64,000 nt of DNA from positions 76,587,713-76,651,712 of the forward strand of contig NC_030816.1 of assembly GCF_001704415.2 (NCBI RefSeq). Reading direction: 5' to 3'. The stretch's first letter is position 1. The number at the start of each line of letters is the position of its first letter. Positions 55,093-64,000 of the stretch are shown piece by piece. Under the pieces are notes generated by a model. It saw nothing but the letters and a program-made list of their open reading frames with translations. It did no database searches and was not told the DNA's origin. The stretch is from Capra hircus (lineage: Eukaryota; Chordata; Mammalia; Artiodactyla; Bovidae). A program made the position numbers and the translations under genes.

Positions 55093-56612
55093 CTAGAAAT
55101 GACAGAGACCGTCATCCAGCTGTCCCTTCCATAGAGGCTTCACAGCCTACAGCTATGCAGACTGTAAAGCTAACCCCTGGTCTAAATAACTGTGAGCAGC
55201 CATAGGTTCGTACTCTGCATAGATACGATAAAGCCTGCGTTAATCTGTGAGATGGGAAATAGCTTTCTAAAGAGTAAAACTTTGAAGATAATCAGGTCAA
55301 GAAGCAGAAAGATTACAATGACAATTTACTGCCCCTCAATTTACTTGCTACTCTTCTTTATGACAATTGGGGATACTTTTCAGAAATTTCATTAGTTCAT
55401 TCCTCACACCTTGTCTGGGAAACCCACTGAAGTAGTTTCTGCTTTCAGATCTTCATATTTGGGTCAATACCACATACTCACGTGACGTACATGATAGCCA
55501 ATTCAAAAAAACCCAATTATCTGAGATTTTGTAATACCCGTAAATTAGGACCATAAATGTGGATTTATTTATTAATTAAAGTTAACATCCAACACAATGA
55601 AGATTTTATGAATATAATTTTTAGCACGTAAAGCATTTGAATATCTGTTGATTTTTTTGTACCTAAATAAATACAAAGCAATAGAAAGATGGTCTTAATT
55701 TACTCTAGATTTTCTGAATTTATGCCAGATTTTCTAAAAACAAAAAAAGTAACAAAAATAGGTCTAAACATAGTCTCTTCACTCCCAGGCTAATACTATA
55801 TGACTGTCTCAACGATGTTTTAGTGGGGATGCAAACAGCAGGCCAGGAGTAAGCCCACACTCAAACAGGTGAAGCCAAGTTCCAGCAGATTCCCTACATT
55901 TTCAGATCTGAAATGCAAAAGAGAAGTATAGGGAACAAATGTCACAAGGCCGTAAAATTCAAGGTGGTCTGGCCCTCCGCAGTTCAGGATGGGTCTGCTG
56001 AATGCTCTAAGTGAGGTCACTGTCGGATCCCATTTACTTTTTTTCTAAGTTGTTAGAAAAGAACTTTCATCTGTTCTTTCAACTGATGGGAATCACTGCC
56101 AATTTTGAGCTCTGCTCCAGAATCTGAACTGAAACTCTCAATCAATGCATCTTTGATGACTATGTAATAAATATAAAGAATTGAGACAAATGAAAACAAA
56201 AAGTACTATCCGTAAAACTCACTCTTGCTGAGTCCACTAAAATTTAAAAATAGCTTCAAATTTCCGTTTTTTTGAAAGTAGTTTAATCTGTGTATCTTTA
56301 GACCCAGTACTCTGAAGTCTGCCTTCTATTTATGCTTTGAGTCTTCAAAATAAGAGCTCTGGGGAACCATTTCAGGATTAAAGGGAATACTTGGTGTAAC
56401 CACAGAGATGGAAAGTCTCTTGGATGTTTGAAACCTCCCTTGCTGTTTTCAGACAAGCACGTTGAGATGACGCAGCGCACATGTTTGGCCGGGGTTGCAA
56501 GGCTAGGAAGAGCACTTACACGCCTCAGCCCTGCCCTGGGGGCCCCCGGGACACCGGGGCCCCAGCTCTGCACCAGGACGCACACTCACACACAGCACAT
56601 GGCAGGCGTTAC
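55093..56612. other. Intron E5-E6, repeat-poor
   Basis: 1.5 kb without a recognisable young repeat. GC-rich patch at 56500-56600 near E5, not a confirmed feature. Confidence 0.45.
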
Positions 56613-56768
56613 CTTTGTTACATTGCTTAGCGCTAGATACTGAGAAGACAGCTGCGACACCCGGTGCATAAAGCTCCTGCTGGCCGCCTGGCCCTCCCAC
56701 AGCTGCTGAGCTTTCTCTTTCAGCCTGCGGAGCTGAGGCTCGTAGCAGTTTATTTCCTCAAGGACAGA
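56613..56768 (-). CDS. SYNE1: SYNE1 exon E5 (residues 215-266)
   Basis: 156 bp, 52 codons, phase 0, acceptor ttttcag and donor gtaacg. Reading begins SVLEEINCYEPQLRRLKEK and ends QYLALSNVTK. It contains LWEGQAASRSFMHRVSQL, helix B to C of a repeat. The forward shadow frames here are high in GC but not coding. Confidence 0.96.
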
Positions 56769-57068
56769 CTGAAAAGCACAAGCAAGTCACTATTAAGAGG
56801 CTGGGGAAGAGCACACGGCAGACAGAGCTTTGGCCCCAGGACCGCGGAAACAAACCCTGGAGAGTAATAGACGTGGCCCAAAGGCATTATTATTTCCAAG
56901 CTACACACAATGGAGGGCTCCAGAACCGGACAGATTACACCTCAAAGGAAAGCGGGAGCTCTGAACTCAGGAAAGGGTGCACCCAATCTCAAGACAGCAC
57001 CGTCTAACTCCAGGGTGCCCGCATGCCTCTGATCTGAAGGCGGGTGAGACCGGCCAGGGGCTCGTCAC

Positions 57069-57212
57069 CTGCAGCTTCTGCTGTTCTCGTCTCTTGGCTG
57101 GCAGATCATACAGGCGATTGCTGCTTTCATGAACCATCTTCTCGGTCTTACTCAGCCAGTCCTGTACAGGCTCAGCACTTACTTCAAAGTCCTTCATTTG
57201 GATCTTTAGATT
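57069..57212 (-). CDS. SYNE1: SYNE1 exon E4 (residues 167-214)
   Basis: 144 bp, 48 codons, phase 0 at both ends, acceptor catag and donor gtgacg. It begins NLKIQMKDFEVSAEPVQDW and ends REQQKLQ. VQDWLSKTEKMV is a classic spectrin helix A segment (Trp followed by Leu). Between E3 and E4 lies a 2.9 kb intron filled with L2 and SINE sequence. Confidence 0.96.
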
Positions 57213-57908
57213 CTATGAGGTTTTAGATAGTATTAGGGACCAAAAAAAAAAAAAAAGAAGTTAATAGTAAGTCTAGAGTCTTAATTTCCTCATTCATAAA
57301 ATAGAAATATGGTGATGAACACTAAACACATTAATACATGCTAAGCGGGCACCTACAACAGCTTCACCTTCACTGTTTTGGCAGCTCTAGCCTCTCTCTT
57401 GAATATCACACTTAGGTTCATTGCTATTTTCCTGGCCATTACCCACTGGTTATCTTGCAGGCCAATTAAATTTAATATATATTAAATTCAATGAATCTTT
57501 CTATCTCTTCCCCAAACACTTTTTCTACCATATTCAAGACTCCCCTAATGGCATCATCATTCAAGCTATCTTCCAAATGAGAAACTAAAGACTTAAACTT
57601 AACTTCTTCTTCCTCGAGCCCCTTGTTAAATCAGCTATCAAATCCTGCCATGTTTTCTCTTAGAGAGAAATCCTTCATCCATTATCATTTCTTTAATCCA
57701 GGCCCTTGTCTCTTTCATCTGGACCATTTTGAAAAGCTTTCTCTTGTCTTCCAGCTACTTAACTATTTACCATTCTGGTCTACACTATGGCTAGAGAGTT
57801 GAGATATTTGTCTCTGAAAGACTAGTAGATTCTTCATTCAGCTTTTTTCAATCTTAGAATTAAGCCCTAGTGTCCTAAAACATTCTTTGTATGTAATGAA
57901 CTAAAAGG

Positions 57909-58118
57909 GGCTTCCCTCATAGCTCAGTTGGTAAATCATCTGCCTGCAATGCAGGAAACCTGGGTTCGATTCCTAGGTCAGAAAGATTCCCTGGAGAAGG
58001 AAATGGCAACCCACTCCAGTATGCTTGCCTGGAGAATCCCATGGACAGAGGAGCCTGACAGGCTACAGTCCACAGGACCGCAAGAGTTGGGCACGACTTA
58101 GTGACTAAACCGCCACCA
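57909..58118 (+). mobile_element. Bov-tA SINE
   Basis: Forward copy from ggcttccctcatagctcagt, with ggttcgattcctaggtcag, to cacgacttagtgactaaacc. Confidence 0.93.
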
Positions 58119-58613
58119 GTGAACTAATAATGTCTCTTCTATGCATCTAGAATGGTGTGGGTTATGTTGCATCCTTGGGAAAACTGAGAAAGTAAGTGCT
58201 GTTCTGGGGTTCAGAAAAGGAATCCTATCCGAGTCAAGGTCAAATTGTTTAGTACGCAAGACATTCTACTATCAGGTCCTAATCTTCATCCTTGGTCTTA
58301 TGTTTGTTGCTCTTCCCACAATATTTCGCTTGAATGCCAAACATCTCAAAGTCTCCCACTAATAGCTGACACTTAACACCCTGGCCCTGCACATTCACCT
58401 CCTTCTAACTGAAATGCACGCGGCCTCTGCAAATTCAAAGAATGTTTAGTTTCCAGATTCAATTAGAATGTCGCCTTTCTAGATACCTTCCTTGATTTCT
58501 CCAAACAGAGTCAGTTTCATCCTTCTTTGAGTGATTCCCACATCCTGAGTACACCTATATTGCAACCATTGATTTTTATATTGTTTCCCTCTCCCTGAGG
58601 AGAAGGAAAGGTT

Positions 58614-58737
58614 GCTGCTACTGCTGCTAAGTTGCTTCAGTCGTGTTCAACTCTGTGTGACCCCAGAGACGGCAGCCCACCAGGCTCCCCCATCCCTGGG
58701 ATTCTCCAGGCAAGAACACTGGAGTGGGTTGCCATTT
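58614..58737 (-). mobile_element. Bov-A2-type monomer with target duplication
   Basis: Reverse copy from gctgctactgctgctaagtt to gagtgggttgccattt, flanked by the 12-bp repeat gaaggaaaggtt (58602-58613 and 58738-58749). Confidence 0.92.
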
Positions 58738-58825
58738 GAAGGAAAGGTTAATACTTTCATATTCCTAACATAGTGCTTGGCACATAATAAGTGTTACTAT
58801 GTGTATTATTGTGTGTATTAATATA

Positions 58826-58925
58826 AGTGAAGGAAGAAAGGAGGGAAGACAGGAGGGAAGGAAGGGAGATAGGCAGGAAGGAAGGAAAAAGAGAAGGAAA
58901 GAAAGAAGGAAGAAAAATAAGAAAA
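58826..58925. repeat. Purine-rich GGAA/GAAA repeat
   Basis: Imperfect tandem ggaagg, gaaag and ggaaga units on the plus strand, about 100 bp. It is an expanded simple repeat next to the L2 end. Confidence 0.9.
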
Positions 58926-59096
58926 GCAGGAAGGCAAGCAATGGCTGACCTACTACTGGACATTTCTTGAATTAGGTAACCTCATTATACTATATGCACC
59001 GCTTTCGACAGAAGATGCTCAGGCCACACTGCACTAATGATCCCTGCAGGGTTGAGAGCAAATTTCTAGGCACTGCAAGATGGTTCTCTTATCTGT

Positions 59097-59305
59097 GTCA
59101 GATGCTCAATTGTGTCCGACTCTTTGCAACCCCATGGACTGTAGCCTACTAGGCACTTCTGTCCATGGGATTTTACAGGCAAGAATATTGGAGTGGGTTA
59201 CCATTTCCTTCTCCAGGGGATCTTCCCAACCCACGGATTGAATCTATATCTCCTGTTGCTTCTTTATTGCAGGCAGACTGTTTACCACTTGAGCCATCTG
59301 GGCCT
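59097..59305 (-). mobile_element. Bov-tA SINE
   Basis: Reverse copy from tcagatgctcaattgtgtcc to gagccatctgggcc. Confidence 0.9.
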
Positions 59306-60139
59306 CTGCAAAATGGTTATTACTCTCTATTACATGGAGGGTGCCTGCCACGAAATGATAGCCACTATTATAGTAGAGAACTATGATGGTCTCTGGTTAG
59401 GGAAGAATTGAGGAAACATGCATTTTCTCTTTCCAGATATTAATTCTCTATTATTAGTTTTCCATCCTTCATTGATTATGGCCATAATTAAATTAAGGCT
59501 CTCTTCTGCTAGGAAGCATTTTAAAAGGAAAAAAATAAAATATTTCCCATGATGCTTAACTTTCCTCTAAGAGAAGAGTTGGTACACAAAAGAGATTATT
59601 TCAAGAAAAAAAAATAATTGCATTATGGGGTAATTATGATTATAATAAATTCAAGTTATGTTATCCCTAGGTAAAATAAAATTATTTTGTCTCTCTGTAT
59701 ACTGAACTCCTAAAATCTGCTATTTAGTACTTGGTATCTGCATTAGTTATAACACACTGTCTCATCCATAGCATTTTGCAGCCTTGCATGGATATTTCTG
59801 TTCACTTCTCCTAGAACAACTTTCACAAATGAAGGACTTCAAGTAAAGATTTAATGATATTGCCTAAAACTAAAACCAGTTGTTCCTGATGGGCTGGTAC
59901 ATGGGCAAGCCTGTGATAACTGCCTCTATCATGAAGGAAGCTATTAAATTCCTCAGTGAGGTTCACACTTCAACACAGAGCTGATTCTTAAGGTTATCCA
60001 GTTATCCAGTCATATTCAGAGAGGGATGACCAAAATCTCTGACAAGGATATCTAGATGTACTGGATATAATACATTGGATTTTAACAACAACAACAACAA
60101 ATAACACAGAACGTGTCCACATGGTTGGCTATAGTATAC
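59306..60139. other. Intron E3-E4, E3-proximal part
   Basis: AT-rich; (AAC)n at about 60085-60101. Otherwise unclassified. Confidence 0.5.
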
Positions 60140-60322
60140 CTCCAGAGCAGATTCCTTTTGGTGGAGATTCGAATGAAAATTTTTCCAATCTTCTTTTGCA
60201 GTTGCAATTTTGGCCTGGATGCCACTAGCTTTCTCTTTGGTCAACAGAGTACACAAAAGTTCTCCTTTAGAAAGCATCATGTTTAGCTTGTGCTGTCCAT
60301 TTTCACTTTCTGAGAAAAATTC
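60140..60322 (-). CDS. SYNE1: SYNE1 exon E3 (residues 106-166)
   Basis: 183 bp, phase 0 at both ends. It starts EFFSESENGQHKLNMMLSK and ends HQKESALE before donor gtatac. The acceptor is tttaag, an AAG rather than the commoner CAG or TAG. The segment KEDWKNFHSNLHQKE is the helix C part of a spectrin repeat with its conserved Trp. Confidence 0.96.
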
Positions 60323-60779
60323 CTTAAAGAAGAGATTAGGCATAATAAAAAGCTCTATACATTAAAATACATGAATTTCCTATTTATTTCTCAATAAAAT
60401 CAAAGAAAAGAAATTAACAATTTTTTGCATATAATTGACTAAGATTCTTTTACCCTATTTGTACAATAACACTCTTATGCATTAGTGTATTATGTATGCA
60501 TTGTATCTAATAATAATCTTATGTAACTGTTACAGGTATTGTGAAAATTAATAAGAAAATCTGCCTACCATGCTCAAGCACAATGTTTCTCAAATATAAA
60601 GAGCTTTTATTATCTCCTAAATCCCTATTAATATATAAAAATAGCATGCATTTAGATGAATGGACTAGTTTCTTTTCACTTACACATCAATTGTTTCAAG
60701 CAGGGATTTACTTGAAATCTGAGTTTCTTACGCAAAACTTTAATAGGATTATAATAAGATCTAGAAGTCAGTGATGCAT
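60323..60779. other. Intron E2-E3, E3-proximal part
   Basis: AT-rich, nothing recognised. Confidence 0.5.
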
Positions 60780-60979
60780 ACTCAGTCACTTAGTCATGTC
60801 CGACTCTTTGAGACCCCACAGACAGTAGACCACCAGGCTCCTTTGTCCATGGAATTTTCCAGGCAAGAATACTGAAGTGGGTTGCCAAAAACCTCCTCTA
60901 GGGGATCTTCCTGACTCTGGGATTGAACCCGAGGCTCCTGCACTGGCAGGTGGATTCTTTACCTCTGAGTCACCTGGAG
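60780..60979 (-). mobile_element. Bov-tA SINE
   Basis: Reverse copy from actcagtcacttagtcatgt to gagtcacctggagcc. Confidence 0.92.
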
Positions 60980-60989
60980 CCACTGTTAT

Positions 60990-61110
60990 TACATATTTTC
61001 TTTTTTGGCCATATGGTTTGTGAGATTTTGGTTCCCTGACCAGGGACTGAACCCATGCATGTCCCTTGCAGGAGAAGCACAGAGTTCTAACCACTGGACC
61101 ACTAGAGAAT
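60990..61110 (-). mobile_element. CHR-type SINE
   Basis: Reverse copy: ttttttggccatatggtttg, ctgaccagggactgaaccca and aaccactggaccactagaga. It abuts the Bov-tA and ends about 40 bp from the E2 donor. Confidence 0.88.
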
Positions 61111-61150
61111 TTTCACCACCATTATTAGAATTAATTGATCACACTATTAC

Positions 61151-61328
61151 CTGTATTTTCTGAAGACTCGTTGAAACTTCATTGATATTTTGAGGTATGT
61201 CAAAGCACTTAGCAGTTGTGATCTTCGCATTAACCAACCACTGTTGGAAATCCTTGAAGGCTCTCAGAAATCTTTGCTGTAAAATCTGTTCTTTATTCTG
61301 ACAGCCCTTGGATGCTTGCAAACAAAGA
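61151..61328 (-). CDS. SYNE1: SYNE1 exon E2 (residues 46-105)
   Basis: 178 bp exon between acceptor ttccag and donor gtaata. The first base completes the Cys codon from E1, giving CLCLQASKGCQNKEQ. It contains the helix core FKDFQQWLVNAKITTAKCFD, with the conserved Trp typical of spectrin helix A, and ends TSLQKIQ in phase 0. The next exon upstream is 216 bp away and the next downstream lies behind a pair of SINEs. Confidence 0.96.
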
Positions 61329-61544
61329 CTGGAACCATGATTTGCAGCATTTAACAGGAGAAAAAAGTAATAAAGTAGATCAAAATAATGTTCAAGAAAA
61401 TCAACAGCCCTTAGTATACACTCACATCATTTGATAATATATTTAAAGATTAATTTATATTATTACTGAACTCACAACTTAAACAAACCTCTGACTTCTT
61501 ATCTGTGTAAAAATATTGTGAATGCCCATAAGGTTTATGCTCAC

Positions 61545-61681
61545 CAGTTATACTCTTTAATCAAGCCAGAAACTTTTCCGCTGTATGTACTCAAGTCTCC
61601 GGAAAATCGACAAAGTTCATTCAGTTGAGACTTGAGATTCTCCGTCTGAGGCTCTGCTTTTTGTAGAGCATCCAGTATCTC
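61545..61681 (-). CDS. SYNE1: SYNE1 exon E1 (window residues 1-45)
   Basis: Spectrin-rod exon of 137 bp, first in transcription order here. It follows acceptor tggtag and ends AACTG before donor gtgagc. It reads from EILDALQKAEPQTENLK to LIKEYN, and the last two bases (TG) start a Cys codon completed in E2. The peptide is helical and Leu/Glu/Lys rich. It continues without gap into E2 as in nesprin-1. It is too short to contain a full repeat. Confidence 0.93.
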
Positions 61682-61980
61682 CTACCAGGAAATAACCAGG
61701 CAAAAGAGCAGCTGCTTAAACTGGGCAATTTCCACATCCTCATACGATACACATGTAAATCACATAATAAATTATTAGCGGAGGAAGAACCAACCCAGTA
61801 GATTCAGTAACGAGATGAGGCCTATTTTCAGGATTCCCACTGGCAGATGATAGCACTTGGTTATTTTGCATCTTTTTCTAGGAAGAGCTAAGTTCTCAAG
61901 TATCCAGCATTGCCGGATAGTCAAATGATCAAGTGGTCAAGTAACTTACAGTGGAATGAGAAAAAGAAAGACAAGAATAG

Positions 61981-62239
61981 CCTGCTGCTAAGTCACTGCA
62001 GTCGTGTCCGACTCTGTGCGACCCCATAGACGGCAGCCCACCAGGTTCCCCCATCCCTGGGATTCTCCAGGCAAGAGTACTGGAGTGGGGTGCCATTTCC
62101 TTCTCCAATGCATGAAAGTGAAAAGTGAAAGTGAAGTCGCTCAGTCATATCCGACTCTTAGCGACCCCATGGACTGCAGCCAACCAGGCTCCTCCATCCA
62201 TAGGCAAGAGTCCTGGAGTGGGGTGCCGCTGCCTTCTCT
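61981..62239 (-). mobile_element. Bov-A2 dimeric SINE
   Basis: Reverse copy: gctgctaagtcactgcagtc, then linker ccaatgcatgaaagtgaaaa, then second monomer to gctgccttctctg. Confidence 0.93.
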
Positions 62240-63079
62240 GAAGAATAGCCTAAATTGTTCAAAAACATTCTGACTAGGCCATTGGAAGATGTGCATGGGT
62301 ATATACAGTTTAAAGGTGAAAAGAAATCATTTCAAAGCAAAGCAATACTAACTTTGGATTAAAAAATACATGTAGCAATTGAATTTATGTAGTATATATA
62401 CAGTTAACTTTTACATTAAGAATCTCTTATATTTCAGAGGTCTAATTTAAGTAGTAATTTATTCCTTTCATAGTTTCATTCATCTAGTCATCAAATATCT
62501 GCTAAATATCTAGTATGTATCAATCATTTTGCTGGCTTCTGGCACTCTCAAAACAACTAAAGGTATGATTTTTGTACTTGAAGAGCTCACAATTTAATAG
62601 ATGAGAGAGAGACGTGATTAGTCACAATATTGTGAATCTTAAATCCAAAACAAAGTATTGGGACTTGACAAGGACACCTCTGAAACCACATGGTCTACTG
62701 AGTTACACAAGGTGCTTTGCAGCAGAGTTTTCTTATAGCATTGTTGCAAGGAACACGTGAGATCTTCCTGGCACATCAATAGCCTAATTAGTAAAGACAG
62801 CAGGCTATTTAAGTGGGACTATGTAGATAATATTATCTCCAAGTTAAAAAAAATATTAAGGAGGAGGGGCAAGAAGATGAGTAACTACTCAAATAGCTGT
62901 TGCCGTTACTATTACTGTTCTCAGAGATATTTATCAAGACATGGCCTAGATTTGTAGGAAAACCAGGCCTCTCAACAAAGTAGATCTGTGTTGCATTTCT
63001 CATCCTAGAAAATGGCACCACTGTTATCCCACTGATCTAAATCAGAAAACTTCTCACTCCACACAAGATGAATGAGGTC
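62240..63079. other. Intron upstream of E1, unclassified part
   Basis: 62460-62600 (ttttgctggcttctggcact, gagctcacaatttaatagat) resembles the ancient repeat also seen near 30755. The rest is unclassified. Confidence 0.4.
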
Positions 63080-63420
63080 TGATCTATTATAGGTCTTAAC
63101 TCTTAATCAGCTCTCTTTCCCTCTGCTTCTTGACTCTCAGTGCCCCTATCTACTCTCGAATGGCACAAGGTTCTCTGATTGTGAATCCCGTCCTCCAGTT
63201 GTTGCCTGTGTTTTCTCATTCCTCAGTAATTCTGGATCTTGATACTGTTCCTCCACCTCTCTCGTCTGGTCAATTTGTAATCAAGACTCAGCTCAAATCA
63301 GGGCTTCTCTAAGGATTTTCTGCTCTCTGTCCCACCTCTTAGGGGATTATCTTGAGGACACACAGCACCATGTCCGCACTCATCACCAGCCAGCATCCGC
63401 ACTGGTCTTGAACTTCTTGG
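63080..63420 (+). mobile_element. L2-like fragment
   Basis: caagactcagctcaaatcag and surrounding pyrimidine-rich text resemble L2. Confidence 0.45.
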
Positions 63421-63726
63421 CTTTTCTACCTAGACCGTGATTCTCAGAGGAGGGATGAAGTTCCCTTGGTTTGAAAATTCTTTTTAGGTTAGTGGCTGGG
63501 CTACAGAGGAGTATAAGATGTTTTTATTTATGAAATTCACAAATAATTAGAAAGTTTCTCTCCAAAACTCCAAACACTAGTAACTACTATTTTACACCAC
63601 ATTGAACCTTTTATTTAAGGGAAAATGTTATGAGAACTAAAGAAATTTACCACATACCAAAAAAGTAAAAAGAACCAGAAAAGCTTTTGACTAAAAACTT
63701 ATACTAAAAAAAAAAAAAAAAAAAAT
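63421..63726. other. Unclassified intron and A-run
   Basis: Ends in a homopolymeric A tract at about 63705-63725 abutting the next SINE. Confidence 0.5.
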
Positions 63727-63938
63727 CACCTCCCCTGGTGGCTCAGAAGGTAAAGCATCTACCTGCAATGCAGGAGACTTGGGTTCTATCCCCAGGTTGG
63801 GAAGATCCCCTGGAAAAGGAAATGGCAACCCACTCCAGTATTCTTGCCTGGAAAATTCCATGGACAGAGGAGCCTTGTAGGCTACAGTCCATAGGGTCAC
63901 AAAGAGTTGGACATGACTGAGCGACTTGACTACACTAA
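63727..63938 (+). mobile_element. Bov-tA SINE
   Basis: Forward copy from cacctcccctggtggctcag to catgactgagcgacttgac. Confidence 0.92.
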
Positions 63939-64000
63939 ACAAATTAAAGCATTTTGGCAGTCTTTCATTTTATAACTATCAGGTTGTATAATTCTGTTTC

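Larger units (their letters stand above)
57340..58800 (+). mobile_element. L2 LINE region broken by two SINEs
   Basis: tcccctaatggcatcatcat, caaatcctgccatgttttct, then after the SINEs ataccttccttgatttctcc and tagtgcttggcacataataa form a collinear L2 pattern. Confidence 0.6.
1..64000 (-). other. SYNE1: SYNE1 gene, interior portion (34 exons, central spectrin rod)
   Basis: The whole window lies inside one gene on the minus strand. SYNE1 encodes nesprin-1, a giant outer-nuclear-membrane protein. In the family, N-terminal calponin-homology domains bind actin, a long spectrin-repeat rod follows, and a C-terminal KASH segment binds SUN proteins in the perinuclear space, linking nucleus to cytoskeleton. 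Only rod sequence is seen here: 34 exons, 8196 coding bases, 2732 codons in one uninterrupted frame, rich in Leu, Glu, Gln and Lys as expected of three-helix spectrin repeats. The order of exon peptides matches my recollection of human nesprin-1 rather than its paralogue SYNE2. No promoter, first exon or KASH exon is present. Confidence 0.97.

Noticed and set aside
62833..63021. Minus-strand frame upstream of E1 as a possible further exon
   Set aside because: Composition (Ser/Asn runs) is not spectrin-like and no acceptor and donor pair frames it in phase.
1..64000. CRISPR arrays, bacterial operons, origins or phage genes
   Set aside because: The repeats are dispersed SINEs rather than regular spacers, and the gene architecture is vertebrate.

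Overview
The window is mammalian, and specifically ruminant (bovid), nuclear DNA. The evidence is the repeat content: Bov-tA and Bov-A2 SINEs, an RTE-type BovB LINE and its 3' fragments, CHR-type tRNA-derived SINEs, L1, L2, MIR and MER elements, in an AT-rich background with short exons bounded by AG/GT splice sites. I cannot tell cattle from other bovids by eye.

The only protein-coding gene is SYNE1 (nesprin-1), on the minus strand, so transcription runs from high to low coordinates. I resolve 34 consecutive coding exons (E1 at 61545-61681 to E34 at 1419-1601). Joined, they give 8196 bases, exactly 2732 codons, with every junction phase agreeing. They cover a continuous part of the central spectrin-repeat rod. 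The N-terminal actin-binding calponin-homology domains and the C-terminal KASH segment lie outside the window. Exons are mostly 120-340 bp; the exception is E22 (20868-23028, 2161 bp, 720 codons). Most introns sit between codons; five pairs of neighbouring exons share a codon split after its second base (E1/E2, E7/E8, E21/E22, E23/E24, E26/E27).

Region by region: 64000-48400 holds E1-E10 with old L2 blocks split by young SINEs. 48400-44300 is the large intron between E10 and E11, holding DNA-transposon and SINE copies and a candidate unannotated spectrin-like exon (46964-47143). 44300-27200 holds E11-E21. 26500-24270 is a decayed BovB LINE on the plus strand. 23028-14300 holds the giant exon and E23-E28. 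13140-10850 is a three-level nest (BovB broken by an endogenous-retrovirus LTR, itself broken by a BovB-derived SINE). 10022-1419 holds E29-E34 plus two LTR-like fragments. 730-60 is an L1 3' end split by a SINE.

Most worth a second look: the candidate alternative or terminal exon in the E10-E11 intron, two successive GC-type donor sites (E33, E34), a strong orientation bias of tRNA-derived and BovB-derived repeats along the gene, and the nested retroelement stack.
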